DNA of 64,000 bases from Sinomonas sp. ASV322 (GTDB taxonomy: Bacteria > Actinomycetota > Actinomycetes > Actinomycetales > Micrococcaceae), in assembly GCF_030908245.1 (NCBI RefSeq), contig NZ_JAVFJJ010000012.1, positions 62,001 through 126,000 of the forward strand, written 5' to 3'. Shown in pieces: positions 15,887 through 25,400 of the stretch. A program made the position numbers and the translations under genes. Every line of letters begins with the position of its first letter. Within the stretch, counting starts at the first letter, position 1. The notes below the pieces were generated by a model. That model was not told where the DNA came from. It ran no database searches and saw nothing but the letters and a program-made list of their open reading frames with translations.

Positions 15887-16990
15887 ATGACCGCCGAGAG
15901 CCAGCTGCCTGGCCGCGAGCTGACCGTTCGCGCGTGCACCGATCGTTCCGAGTGGGACGCCCTCGTCAATTCGAGGGACGGCCATCCGCTCCAGCTGTGG
16001 GGTTGGGGAGAGGTCAAGGCCGCACACCATTGGAAGGTCGAGCGGCTCATCGTGGGCGACGGCGCGGAGGTCGTCGGTGGGGCGCAGGTTCTCTATCGGG
16101 CCCTTCCATGGCCCCTCAAATCCCTCGCGTACCTATCGCGCGGCCCCGCTTGCGCGCCGGAGGACGCGCGGGCGGTGCTCGACGCCGTCGCCCGCCACGT
16201 GCGGACGACGCGCGGTTCCGTCGCGCTCGTCGCCGAACCCGATTGGGACGCGGGCTCCGAGGGCGCGGAATCGGCGGGGGAGCGGGGTCTCGCCGCCGCG
16301 GGCTTTGCGCGCACCGAGAGCACGATCCTCATCCGGCGCACGCTGATCCTCGACCTGACTCAGAACGATGACGAGCTCATGGCCGCGATGTCCCGCACCA
16401 CGCGCGCCAACGTCCGCAAGAACCTCAAGGGTGGTCTCGAGTTCCGGAAGGTCGCGACCGGGGCGGAGCTCGAGCAGGTCCTCACGATCTACGCAGAGAC
16501 GGCCAAGCGTGCGGGGTTCGGGATCCACGAGGACCGGTACTACCGCGACATCTGGCGGTTCCTCGGCCAGGACTCGCCCATCGTCGCGGCGTTCGACGGC
16601 GATCAGGTCGTCGCGTTCGTGTGGATCGCCAAGAGCGCCGGGACGGCGTTCGAGCTCTACGGCGGAGTGAACGCCGCGGGGCAGAAGGCCCGTGCGAACT
16701 ACGGCGTCAAGTGGGCCGCGTTCGCCGCGATGAAGGCCGACGGGTGCACGCGCTACGACCTCAACGGACTGCTCAACGACGGCATCTCGGACTTCAAGAA
16801 GCAGTTCGCGCCACACGAGAATCTGCTCACCGGGACGTGGGAGCTTCCGCTCTCCCCGCTGTATCCCGCCTACTCGACCGGAATGCCCATCGCGCGTCGC
16901 GTGCTCCAGAAGGGGCGCGCAGCGGCGAAAACTGCCCTCGTCGGCGCGAGGAGTGCCGTGGGCCGCGCGCGTCAGGCCGCGCGCCGGTAG
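15887..16990 (+). CDS. FemX/FemA-like peptidoglycan-bridge aminoacyltransferase (lipid II-dependent)
   Basis: 367 residues made of two GNAT-like subdomains: the first contains PLQLWGWGEVKAAHHW, and the second VRKNLKGGLEFRKV and FELYGGVNAAGQKARANYGVKWAAF. The C-terminal region holds YDLNGLLNDGISDFKKQFAP, very characteristic of FemABX proteins, which use aminoacyl-tRNA to extend the peptidoglycan side chain. The ending is highly basic (RRVLQKGRAAAK...RQAARR). AGGAGGACC lies before the ATG, an ideal Shine-Dalgarno. Which amino acid is added cannot be told; some family members act on other acceptors. Confidence 0.88.
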   Translation: MTAESQLPGRELTVRACTDRSEWDALVNSRDGHPLQLWGWGEVKAAHHWKVERLIVGDGAEVVGGAQVLYRALPWPLKSLAYLSRGPACAPEDARAVLDAVARHVRTTRGSVALVAEPDWDAGSEGAESAGERGLAAAGFARTESTILIRRTLILDLTQNDDELMAAMSRTTRANVRKNLKGGLEFRKVATGAELEQVLTIYAETAKRAGFGIHEDRYYRDIWRFLGQDSPIVAAFDGDQVVAFVWIAKSAGTAFELYGGVNAAGQKARANYGVKWAAFAAMKADGCTRYDLNGLLNDGISDFKKQFAPHENLLTGTWELPLSPLYPAYSTGMPIARRVLQKGRAAAKTALVGARSAVGRARQAARR

Positions 16991-17001
16991 GTGCCACGTC
17001 G

Positions 17002-17064
17002 GACCCGATCTCGGCGTCAGGTGACCCGATCTCGGCGTCAGGGGGCCCGATCTCGGCGTCAGCC
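17002..17064. repeat. 21-bp tandem repeat (3 copies) spanning the manA stop
   Basis: Three copies of a 21-bp unit built on CCCGATCTCGGCGTCAG, starting at 17002, 17023 and 17044. Each contains TCA (TGA on the minus strand), and the last is the actual manA stop. It lies between the convergent femX-like gene and manA. Confidence 0.75.
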
Positions 17065-18336
17065 GATCCCGGCCCCCAGCCCCGTCGTGACAGCGAACGC
17101 GAGCACCCCGCCGTCGCCCGCATGAGCGAGGGCGGGCGCCTCCGCATCCGGGACGAACGCCGCGTCGCCGCGGGTCAGGACGAGGTCGCCCTTCGGGGTG
17201 TCGAGCGTGAGCGAGCCGTCGAGGACGAGCACGACGGCGGCCCCCGCCTGCGCGACGGGCACGGGCTCGGGCCGGACCTCGGCTGCACCTGCTCCTGCGC
17301 CCGCGGGGATGTGGATGCGCTGGAGCTGGAACTCGGCGAACGGCGGCCGGTAGAGCTCCTGGCCGAGCTCCGATTCGGCGGACGCGAGCAGCGGGACCGG
17401 GAGCGCCTCGAACGCCACGGTCTCGAGCAGTTCGGCGACGTCGACATGCTTGGGCGTCAGGCCGCCGCGCAGCACGTTGTCCGAAGACGCCATGACCTCG
17501 ATCCCGAGGCCTGAGAGATACGCGTGCACATTGCCCGCCCCGAGCGCGAGGGCCTCGCCCGGGGCCAGCGAGACGCGGTTGAGCAGGAGCGAGATGAGGA
17601 CCCCGGGGTCGTCCGGGTATTCGCGCGCGAGGTCCACAACGGTGCGGAGTCCGGCGTCGTCAGTCTCCTCCGCCTCGACCGCGCGGGCGACGGCCGCCGC
17701 CGCGGCCCGCACGGCGTCGCGGACCTGCTCGCCGCCCGCGATGAGGCGCGCGAAAGCCGTCCGGAGCGCCTCGCCCGCGTCAGGGCCGCGGAGGATCTCG
17801 GCGACCTGCTCGGTCACCTCTGCCGCCTCGTGCCCTGCGAGCAGCGCCGTGAGCGCCTCGAAGCGCGCCGCCGCCTCGGCGGGTGCCCGGAAACCGCACA
17901 GTGCCTCGAAGGGGCTGAGCGCGAAGATCATCTCGGGCTTGTGGTTGTCGTCCTTGTAGTTGCGGTGCGCGGCCGCGCGGTCGACGCCGGCCGCCTCCTC
18001 GGCCGCGAACCCCGCCTGGGCCTGTTGGAGGGTTGGATGCACCTGAAGCGAGAGGGGACGATCCGCGGCCAGAACCTTGAGCAGGAACGGCAGCCGGGGA
18101 CCGAACGCGGCCACACTCGCCGCGCCGAGCAGGCCCTCGGGGTCTTGCGCGATCACGTCGTCGAGGCCCGGCCCGCCGTCGTCGGGTGCCGCGAGGACGC
18201 GCGACGGCGAATCCGGGTGCGCACCGATCCAGAGCTCGGCTTCCGGCCCACCCGAGGGAGTGCGGCCCAAGAGCTCCGCGATCGCGGTCGAGGAGCCCCA
18301 CGCGTAGGGGCGCAGCGAGTTCAGGAGGAGGTGCAT
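17059..18336 (-). CDS. manA: Type I mannose-6-phosphate isomerase
   Basis: 425 residues from ATG (MHLLLNSLRPYAWGS), with GGAG 8 nt upstream; longer readings of the frame are not supported. It interconverts fructose-6-P and mannose-6-P, feeding GDP-mannose and polyprenol-phosphate-mannose made for mannosylation (a protein mannosyltransferase is at 32896-34569). Zinc ligands: LSLQVHPT with Gln~98 and His~100, DDNHKPEM with Glu~135, and NVHAYL with His~270. The cupin-like C-terminal domain ends GLGAGIG inside a 21-bp repeat. Confidence 0.95.
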   Translation of the reverse strand: MHLLLNSLRPYAWGSSTAIAELLGRTPSGGPEAELWIGAHPDSPSRVLAAPDDGGPGLDDVIAQDPEGLLGAASVAAFGPRLPFLLKVLAADRPLSLQVHPTLQQAQAGFAAEEAAGVDRAAAHRNYKDDNHKPEMIFALSPFEALCGFRAPAEAAARFEALTALLAGHEAAEVTEQVAEILRGPDAGEALRTAFARLIAGGEQVRDAVRAAAAAVARAVEAEETDDAGLRTVVDLAREYPDDPGVLISLLLNRVSLAPGEALALGAGNVHAYLSGLGIEVMASSDNVLRGGLTPKHVDVAELLETVAFEALPVPLLASAESELGQELYRPPFAEFQLQRIHIPAGAGAGAAEVRPEPVPVAQAGAAVVLVLDGSLTLDTPKGDLVLTRGDAAFVPDAEAPALAHAGDGGVLAFAVTTGLGAGIG

Positions 18337-18400
18337 GCTCGTGCTCCGATTCGTGTCGAGGCGGACGCGTCCATTGTCACATCGGGGTGGTTCAGGGCCC

Positions 18401-18982
18401 TCAGGCGGGCTGCTCCGGGGCTCCTGCCTCGGCGCCGAAGACCTCGGACACCTTCTGCCGCAGGGATGCGCCCTTGCGCGACGCGGCCGCGTTGAGCTCG
18501 TCCGCGAAGCGCGAGAGATCGCCCGCGAGTCGCTCGGCGAGCTCGTCGGTGCCCGAGGCCAGAAGACGGACCGCGAGGAGGCCCGCGTTCCGCGCGCCGC
18601 CGATCGAGACCGTCGCGACGGGCACACCCGCGGGCATCTGGACGATCGAGAGGAGCGAGTCCATGCCGTCGAGGGTCTTGAGGGGAACGGGCACGCCGAT
18701 CACGGGAAGGGTCGTGACCGAGGCGAGCATGCCCGGCAGATGCGCTGCGCCGCCCGCGCCGGCGATGATGACTCGGATCCCGCGCTCGCGGGCGGACGCC
18801 CCGTAGGCGATCATCTCGTGCGGCATGCGGTGCGCCGAGACGACGTCGGCCTCGAACGGGACGCCGAATTCGGCGAGCGCCTCGGCGGCGGCCTCCATGA
18901 CGTTCCAATCCGAATCGGAGCCCATCACGAGCCCGACCAAGGGGCCGGACGGGGTCGGCCGTCCTTCGGGGGCGGTGCTCAT
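18401..18982 (-). CDS. purE: N5-carboxyaminoimidazole ribonucleotide mutase
   Basis: 193 residues. It moves the carboxyl group of N5-CAIR to give CAIR in purine synthesis. Class I PurE motifs are present: [11 protein letters not shown] (~19-29), VSAHRMPH (~49-56) with the catalytic His, and [16 protein letters not shown]. The C-terminus carries an extra Ala/Gln-rich tail. The ATG overlaps the purK stop as ATGA, so the pair is translated in coupled fashion. Confidence 0.96.
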   Translation of the reverse strand: MSTAPEGRPTPSGPLVGLVMGSDSDWNVMEAAAEALAEFGVPFEADVVSAHRMPHEMIAYGASARERGIRVIIAGAGGAAHLPGMLASVTTLPVIGVPVPLKTLDGMDSLLSIVQMPAGVPVATVSIGGARNAGLLAVRLLASGTDELAERLAGDLSRFADELNAAASRKGASLRQKVSEVFGAEAGAPEQPA

Positions 18983-20172
18983 GCGATCTCCTTCGCGGTG
19001 TTGGAGTTGGCCTGGGCGTCTGCGCCGTCGCGGATGACGGCAGCGACGCGGGAAGTCCGGGCGCGGAGGGCCGCGGGGTCCGAGCCCGGGCCGCCCACGA
19101 GGTTCACGTGCCCGATCTTCCTCCCCGGGCGGACCGTCTTGCCGTAGGTGTGGACCTTCGCCGCGTCGTCGGCCGCGAGCGCCGCGGGGTAGGCGCCGTA
19201 GAGATCGGCGTTCTCGCCGCCGAGGATGTTCTTCATGACGGCCCAGTCGCCCAGCACGCTCGTGCCGCCGAGCGGGAGGTCGAGGACGGCGCGGAGGTGC
19301 TGCTCGAACTGGCTCGTGACGCAGCCGTCCTGGGTCCAGTGGCCCGTGTTGTGCGGGCGCATGGCGAGTTCGTTGACGAGAAAGCCAGGCCCGCGGCCCG
19401 GCGTCTCGAAGAGCTCGGCGGCCATGACGCCCGTGACCCCGAGGTCGGTCGCGATGGCAAGCGCCGCGGCCTGCGCGGCCTCGGCGACCGCGGGGTCGAG
19501 ACCGGGTGCGGGGGCGATGACCTCGTCGCACACGCCGTCCACCTGGATCGTGTGCACGACCGGCCAGGCGCGGGACGCGCCGCTCGGGGTCCGGGCGATC
19601 AGCACCGAGAGTTCGCGCGTGAACGTGACCATTTCTTCGGCGAGCAGCGGGGTCATGGTGCCGAACCAGTCGATTGAGGCCGCCGCGTCCGCGGAGGAGC
19701 CGAGGACGCGAACGCCCTTGCCGTCGTAGCCGCCACGCGGGGTCTTGAGGACGATGGGCCAGCCGATCTCGTCGCCGAACGCGACGAGGTCTTCGACGTG
19801 GTGGACGGCGGCCCAGCGCGGGTTGGGGAGGCCGAGGCGGTCGAGGGCGGAGCGCATCCGAAGCTTGTCCTGCGCGTGGACGAGGGCGGCCGGCCCCGGC
19901 TGGACGTTGACTCCCTCCGCCATGAGGGCGAGGAGGTGTTCGGTGGGCACGTGCTCGTGGTCGAAGGTCAGGACGTCGACGCCCCGCGCGAACTCGCGCA
20001 GATCGTCGAGGCTGCGGAAGTCGCCGACGGGAGCCTCGGGGACGGCTGGCACGGCAGAGACGTCCTCGGCCTCGGCGAGGATGCGGAGCTCGAGCCCCAG
20101 GGCAGTTGCGGGAGGGGCCATCATGCGGGCCAACTGGCCGCCTCCGACGACGCCGATCACAGGGAAACTCAC
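18979..20172 (-). CDS. purK: N5-carboxyaminoimidazole ribonucleotide synthase
   Basis: 397 residues. It joins AIR and bicarbonate with ATP to give N5-CAIR, the substrate of PurE. ATP-grasp fold: [18 protein letters not shown] at the N-terminus, [17 protein letters not shown] (ATP-binding Lys), [31 protein letters not shown] (Mg2+ ligands Glu/Asn) near residue 270. GTG start 6 nt after TAGGCT on the minus strand, so leaderless. Operon purK-purE. The adjoining GtrA and TIGR03089 genes fit the actinobacterial neighbourhood I recall for purEK. Confidence 0.96.
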   Translation of the reverse strand: MSFPVIGVVGGGQLARMMAPPATALGLELRILAEAEDVSAVPAVPEAPVGDFRSLDDLREFARGVDVLTFDHEHVPTEHLLALMAEGVNVQPGPAALVHAQDKLRMRSALDRLGLPNPRWAAVHHVEDLVAFGDEIGWPIVLKTPRGGYDGKGVRVLGSSADAAASIDWFGTMTPLLAEEMVTFTRELSVLIARTPSGASRAWPVVHTIQVDGVCDEVIAPAPGLDPAVAEAAQAAALAIATDLGVTGVMAAELFETPGRGPGFLVNELAMRPHNTGHWTQDGCVTSQFEQHLRAVLDLPLGGTSVLGDWAVMKNILGGENADLYGAYPAALAADDAAKVHTYGKTVRPGRKIGHVNLVGGPGSDPAALRARTSRVAAVIRDGADAQANSNTAKEIA

Positions 20173-20178
20173 CCGCCA

Positions 20179-20184
20179 AGCCTA
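20179..20184 (-). promoter_or_regulatory. -10 hexamer of purK (leaderless)
   Basis: TAGGCT on the minus strand, then TGGCGG and GTG. Confidence 0.5.
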
Positions 20185-20247
20185 CCGAACCGGGCCGCGC
20201 CACCTGTGAATCCGGGCCCCGGCATCGTAGCCGATGCGGGGCGAGGA

Positions 20248-20253
20248 TAGAAT
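20248..20253 (+). promoter_or_regulatory. -10 hexamer of gtrA
   Basis: TAGAAT, predicting a transcript start near 20260 and an unusually long (~125 nt) leader. Confidence 0.45.
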
Positions 20254-20262
20254 GGTGGCTTG

Positions 20263-20330
20263 GGCGTCCTCGCCTGACGGGCCTTGCCATGGCCCGCCAG
20301 GCGCCTTGCGGACATCAGGAGGAGGACGCC
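20263..20330 (+). ncRNA. Structured 5' leader of gtrA (two stacked helices)
   Basis: An outer stem GGCGTCCTC (20263-20271) pairs with GAGGACGCC (20322-20330). Inside, CGCCTGACGGGCC (20271-20283) pairs with GGCCCGCCAGGCG (20291-20303) around a 7-nt loop, with one mismatch. It begins at the predicted transcription start. Role unknown; a cis-regulatory RNA is possible. Confidence 0.4.
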
Positions 20331-20385
20331 AGGAGGCCGCGGAACCTCGCGCAGCCGCTTCCGTAGAAACCAGTCCCGGAGGAAC

Positions 20386-20940
20386 ATGATCAACGCCATT
20401 TCGGATCGCTTGCGCGGCCTTGTCTCGCTCTTCTGGCGGGAGGTGGCGAAGTTCGGGCTCGTCGGCGGCGTTGCCTTCATCGTCGACTCAGCCGTCTTCG
20501 TGGGGCTCCTCAACGGCCCCCTCCACAGCAGCGAAGTCTGGGCCAAGTCGATCGCGACCGTCGTGGCGAGCATCTTCTCGTGGGTCGCGAACCGCTACTG
20601 GACGTTCCGGCACCGGAAGCAGGCCAATGTGGTCCGCGAGGCCGTCCTGTTCGCCGCGATGAACGGCGTGGGCCTGCTCATCGCAGCGGGCTGCGTCGCG
20701 TTCACGAAGTACATCCTCCTCATGACGGACAAGGTCTCGATCTTCGTCGCGGGCAGCATCGTGGGGCTCATCCTCGGGACGATCTTCCGCTTCTTCGCAT
20801 ATCGCTTCTGGGTCTTCAACGAGGAGCTCGACGCCGAGCCCGGCTATGACCACGACCACGAGATCTTCGAGCCCCACCCCACGGCGTCGGTCGGGGCCAT
20901 CAAGCCCGGCGCAGGCCGCGGCGACCGATTCGAGGGCTAG
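20386..20940 (+). CDS. GtrA-family membrane protein
   Basis: 184 residues from ATG, with CGGAGGAAC just upstream as Shine-Dalgarno. Four membrane helices. GtrA/DPMS_TMD signature: EVAKFGLVGGVAFIVDSAVF at the N-terminus, ANRYWTFRHRKQ between helices 2 and 3, and RFFAYRFWVFNEE at the C-terminal end. Family members are thought to move or hold polyprenyl-phosphate-linked sugars. A charged, His/Asp/Glu-rich cytoplasmic tail (YDHDHEIFEPHP) follows. It probably works in cell-wall glycan assembly; the substrate is unknown. Confidence 0.9.
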   Translation: MINAISDRLRGLVSLFWREVAKFGLVGGVAFIVDSAVFVGLLNGPLHSSEVWAKSIATVVASIFSWVANRYWTFRHRKQANVVREAVLFAAMNGVGLLIAAGCVAFTKYILLMTDKVSIFVAGSIVGLILGTIFRFFAYRFWVFNEELDAEPGYDHDHEIFEPHPTASVGAIKPGAGRGDRFEG

Positions 20941-20945
20941 CCGCC

Positions 20946-21665
20946 TCAGCCTGCCGTGATCCGCTCCGTCTCGCGCAGGCGGGGCGTGTCGGGCACGTCA
21001 GGGTGCCGGAGGACGGCCGAGCCGTCCGCGGCCCAGGCGCCGAGCAGGGACGCGAGGACCTCCCGCAATGGGCGCGAGGCGTCGACAAGCACCCGCGCTC
21101 CCGGCTGGAAAGGCGTCGCGAATCGCCCGAGCAGCTCCGCCTGGGTGAAATGCACGTCGTCGAGGCGAGCCGCGCCGTCGTCCGCTGACGGGAGATCGAA
21201 CGGGTCGAACGAATCGGCGAATTGGCGCACGAGCGCTGCATAGTCGAGATCGCCGGGCGCGAGCTCTCCCGGAAACGAGAGTTCGAGGGCGCCGAGGGCG
21301 ACGGCGACGCGCGCGGCCGCGGTCTCGGCCGAAGGATCCGCACCCGGCCCCACCGAGGAAACGGCCGAGAAGACGATGTCGGCGTCCCCGTCGACGAGGA
21401 CGCCGCCTGTCTGCCACGCCGCGAGGGCGATCACAGCGCTCTTCCAGTGTGCCGGCACCTCGATTCGGAACGTGGTGCCGAGCTCTGCGTCGAGCTCTTC
21501 GACGAGGAGGTTCGAGGTCTTCGCGGCCCAGTTGTCGAGGACGCGCCCCGAGAGCTCGACGCGTTCCCCGCCGGGGCCGTACCACGTGAGCCGCGGCGCG
21601 GACGAGTTGCCGCTGCGCAGGCGGTGGAGCAGTGCGGAGACAGTGGCGGGGGCCGTCGATTCCAT
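20946..21665 (-). CDS. TIGR03089 family protein
   Basis: 239 residues from ATG at 21665 (MESTAPATVSALLHRLRSG). It matches the actinobacterial TIGR03089 family, whose N-terminus resembles AMP-binding enzymes: RLTWYGPGGERVELSGRVLDNWAAKTSNLLVEELDA is the counterpart of the A3-like entry of acyl-CoA ligases. The rest of the adenylation domain is missing, so no ligase activity is expected. Function unknown. Convergent with gtrA, with 5 nt between the stops. Confidence 0.85.
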   Translation of the reverse strand: MESTAPATVSALLHRLRSGNSSAPRLTWYGPGGERVELSGRVLDNWAAKTSNLLVEELDAELGTTFRIEVPAHWKSAVIALAAWQTGGVLVDGDADIVFSAVSSVGPGADPSAETAAARVAVALGALELSFPGELAPGDLDYAALVRQFADSFDPFDLPSADDGAARLDDVHFTQAELLGRFATPFQPGARVLVDASRPLREVLASLLGAWAADGSAVLRHPDVPDTPRLRETERITAG

Positions 21666-21788
21666 GGATCCATTCTGGCCCGGCCGTGGCCCGGCGTGCA
21701 CGGCGTCCCGCGCGCCCGGGCGTGGCGTGCGCCGTGCTCGCGAATTCGGGTGGATACAATTCCCCGCCCGCACTTGACCCGCGTGTAG

Positions 21789-21802
21789 TTACACGGGTGT
21801 AA
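21789..21802. promoter_or_regulatory. Palindrome in the whiB promoter region
   Basis: TTACAC-GG-GTGTAA, perfect 6-bp arms, next to a second half-site GTGTAG. It lies about 115 nt upstream of the whiB start, in the shared region with TIGR03089. Likely a regulator site; the regulator is not identified. Confidence 0.4.
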
Positions 21803-21914
21803 TTAGAACTGGACAGCAACTGCGACGGCGATTGGGGGCCGTGCCGGGAAGCCCTTCCCGGCAGTAGGGGCCCGACTGGCAGGCCGGCGCAGACCACCAC
21901 CGAGGAGGAGCACC

Positions 21915-22481
21915 GTGGGACAGACGGAGCGTTTCCAGAATGACGCAGCGGCGGCCGATCAGGCAATGAGCGCCCATCAGTCGCGGGGTATCCCCGCCGA
22001 TTGGTACGTGGATCCTGCCGATCCCGAAGCCGAGGAGCGCTACCGCGAAATGTCCGCGGCCGCGCTCGAGGACGCGGCGACGGCCTTCCTGGCCGAGCAT
22101 GCGGCGGCCGACGACGAGGCGGCCGACGACGAGGCGGCGGACGATGAGGACGACGACGAGATCGAAGCCGAGGTCGTCTCCCTCCTCGACCGCAAGCCGG
22201 CCGCACGCCCGGCCGAGCCCGTGTGGGTCACCCTTCTGAGCCCGTCGACGCCAGTCGAGGGCGAGCTTGCGTGGCAGGCGGATGCCCTGTGCGCACAGAC
22301 CGATCCCGAGGCCTTCTTCCCCGAGAAGGGCGGCTCGACGCGGGACGCGAAGAAGGTGTGCAGCTCATGCACGGTTCGCTCCGAATGCCTCGAGTACGCG
22401 CTCGAGAACGACGAGCGCTTTGGGATCTGGGGCGGCCTCTCGGAGCGTGAGCGCCGACGGCTGCGCAAGCGGGCGGTTTGA
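21915..22481 (+). CDS. WhiB-family iron-sulfur transcription factor (WhiB2/WhmD-like)
   Basis: 188 residues, GTG start behind GAGGAGGAGC. The [4Fe-4S] ligands are Cys126, Cys149, Cys152 and Cys158 (C-x22-C-x2-C-x5-C). GIWGG at ~170-174 and the basic SERERRRLRKR tail are typical of WhiB DNA/sigma-binding proteins. LCAQTDPEAFFPEKGGST and ECLEYALENDERFGIWGG match WhiB2/WhmD, linked to septation in mycobacteria. The N-terminus is unusually long and contains an acidic tract (~62-86) made of AADDE repeats. The TGA overlaps the TTG start of the next glycosyltransferase (TTGA), a coupling also consistent with envelope control. Confidence 0.93.
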   Translation: MGQTERFQNDAAAADQAMSAHQSRGIPADWYVDPADPEAEERYREMSAAALEDAATAFLAEHAAADDEAADDEAADDEDDDEIEAEVVSLLDRKPAARPAEPVWVTLLSPSTPVEGELAWQADALCAQTDPEAFFPEKGGSTRDAKKVCSSCTVRSECLEYALENDERFGIWGGLSERERRRLRKRAV

Positions 22482-25400
22482 TTCTGGACAGCGTGCACGT
22501 CACCGCAGTCGTTGTCGCTCACGACGGCGCCGCCTACCTTCCGCGGACTCTCGCCGCGGTGGGCGCGCAGCGCCGGCGGCCCGACGTCATCGTCGGCGCC
22601 GACGCCCGCTCGCGCGACGGCTCGGGGCAGATCCTGCGCACTGCGATGGGCGATGGGGCCGTCGTCGCGGCGGGCGAACCCTTCGGCGCCGCTGTCGCGG
22701 CGGCTGTTGCTGCCGTTCCCCGCACCGGCGGATCCGAACCGCGCAACGAGTGGCTGTGGCTCCTCCGCGATGACGCGGCCCCCGAGCCCGAGGCCCTCGC
22801 CGAGCTGCTCCTCGCGGTGGAGCGCGCCCCGGCCGTTGCCGTCGCGGGCTGCAAGCACGTCGCGTGGGACGATCCGCGGCGCCTCCTCGAGGTAGGCCTC
22901 TACGCGAGCCGCTGGGCCGAGAGGCTGTCCCTCATCGACGACGACGAGCAGGACCAAGGCCAATACGACGACCGGAGCGACATGTTCGCCGTCAGCGCGG
23001 CCGGCATGCTCGTGCGGCGCGACGTGTGGGATGCGCTTCGCGGCTTCGACCCCGCGCTGCCCCTGACTGGCGACGACGTCGACTTCTGCTGGCGCGCACG
23101 CCTTGCGGGGCACCGCGTCGTCGTCGTGCCGTCCGCGCGCATGCGCTCCGCCGCCGACCGCGAGGACCACGCCGCGAGCCCCTTTGCGCTGCGGCGCGCC
23201 GAGGTCTACTCGCGGCTCAAGCACGCTGCTCCCTGGTCCCTCCCGTTCCAGGTCGTCGCGGCCGTGCTCGGCGGGCTGTGGACTCTCGTGTCGGGCCTCA
23301 TCACGAAGGAGCCAGCGGACGGGGCGGCCCGGCTCGGCGGCTCCCTCGCCGCGCTCGCGGGGATCGGCGCGCTCGCCCGCGGCCGTCGCACGGCCGCGAA
23401 GACTCGTGCCGTCTCCCGCGGGACCGTGAAGGGCGTCCGGGCCTCGCGCGAGGACATCTGGTCGTACCGCCGGGCCCACCTCGAGGCCGACTACGCGGAC
23501 CCTGAGCGCATCATCGGCGACGGTACGGGGAGCGACGACGACCGCTCGGAGCCGACGGGAGATTCCGACTACGACTTCGCGTCCCTCGCGGTCTCGGCCA
23601 AGGGCTGGGCGGGAACCGGGGCGGTCGTCGTGACGGGGCTCGCCCTTGCGAGCTCAATCCTCGCGCTCCTTCCGCTGCTCGGAGCAGAGGCCGTCGCGGG
23701 CGGCGCCCTCCTGCCCGTCGCGAGCGGGCTCGGAACGGTCTGGCAGCACGCCACCTCGTGGTGGGTCGCGCTCGGCTCCGGCCAGCCAGGCCACGCCGGT
23801 CCGTTCAGCCTCGTCCTGTGGCTCCTCGGACTCCTCGGCCTCGGCGACGCGAACCACCCCGTCGCGTGGACTCTCATCCTCGCCCCGGCGCTCGCGGCGC
23901 TCGGCGCATGGGCCTTCACGTCTGCCCTCACGGCCCATCGCTGGCCGCGGATCGTGGCCGCGCTCGCGTGGGCTGCCGCGCCCTCCCTCCAGGAGGCCGT
24001 CGCGCAGGGCCGGCTCGGCGCCGTCGTCGCCCATGTCCTCGTGCCGTGGGCCGCCCTCGGCATGGTGCGCGCCGTCGGCGGGGCCCGCATCCGCGGGACC
24101 TCGGGCCCGTCCCACACCCCGTTCCCCGGCTCGGGCGGCGTACCGTCGTGGACGGCCGCCGCCGCGGGCGGGCTTGCGCTCGCGGGGGCCACGGCGGGCT
24201 CGCCGAGCCTCTTGGCGCTCGCGGCCGTCGTCGTCCTCGTGGCGAGCCTTGGGCTGCGTGGGCGCGCGCGCTCGCTGTGGTTCACTCTCCTCCCCTCGGT
24301 CGCCCTCTTCCTTCCGCTGTGGGTCTCGGCGCCAGACAATCCGCGCGCGTGGCTCGCCGACCCCGGCGTGCCGCTCGGCTACGTGCCCGCCGCCCCGTGG
24401 CAGCTCGCGCTCGGGCAGGCATCCGCGTTCGACGCGGCCTCGGGGATCCGCGGATTCGCGTGGCTGCCTGCGGGCCTGCCGTGGGCCCTCGTCTTCGCGC
24501 TTGCGCTGGGGGCTCCGCTTGTCCTCGCGGCGGCAGCCGCGATCGTCGGCCTCTCGGGACGGCGGGGCGCGTCGGCGCGCGTCGCGGGACTCCTCTCGGT
24601 CGTTGCGCTCGCCGTCGCGTGGGCCCTCGGGCACGTCCCGACCTCCGTTTCCGGCGACAGCCTCGTCGCGCCGTTCGCGGGACCCGCCGTCAGTGTGGGC
24701 GTGCTGGGTCTTCTTGCGGCTGCCGTGCTCGGCATGGACGCCGTGCTCGAACGGCGCGAGGCCCACGCCCACGTCGGCCCGACGCGCCCCAGCGCGTCGT
24801 ACGCAGCCGTCGGCGGTGCCGTGATCGGCCTCGCGCTCGTCCTCTTGATCGCCGGCCCCGCCGCGAATCTGGCCCGCTGGGCCGCGGCAGGCCTCGCGCC
24901 CGGCGCCGTGCCCGCGGGAAGCGTCGGGAGCCCGCTGTCCGTGGCCCCGAGCCGCACGCGGACGCTCCCGGCGACGGCGAGCGACCTCGGCCTCGGCGTC
25001 CAGCAGACCAAGACGCTCGTGCTGCGGAGCACCCCGCAGGGTGGGTTCACCGCGGCGCTCATGCGTGGCTCGGGAACGACCCTCGACGCGCTTTCCGCCG
25101 TGGCCGCGTCGAGCCGCGTCACGGGAGACTTCGGTGCGGAGCGGATCGCGGCGGACGACCCCGCGGACGCGACCGTGCGCCGGGTCGTCGCGATTGTCTC
25201 AAGCTCGTCGGGCGTGGATCCGCGGGCTGACCTCGACGCCCTCGGAGTCGGTTTCGTCGTGCTCCAGCAGCGGGACAGCGGGGATGCCGTGACGGCCGGC
25301 CAGATGGACGCCGTCCCAGGCCTCGTCGCCGTCGGCCAGACCGACGTCGGCTGGCTGTGGCGCGTGACGCCGCGCAGCCGGGAGGCGGCGAACCAGCTCG

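Noticed and set aside
1064-18410. Recurrent CTCAGGCGGG at several gene ends (1067, 11006, 18401)
   Set aside because: It is simply the minus-strand code for Pro-Ala-stop or similar GC-rich codons at the ends of leftward genes.
17059-18627. manA frame extended to 522 codons
   Set aside because: The extra N-terminus is low-complexity Ser/Arg sequence overlapping purE; ATG 18336 begins the conserved region and has GGAG upstream.
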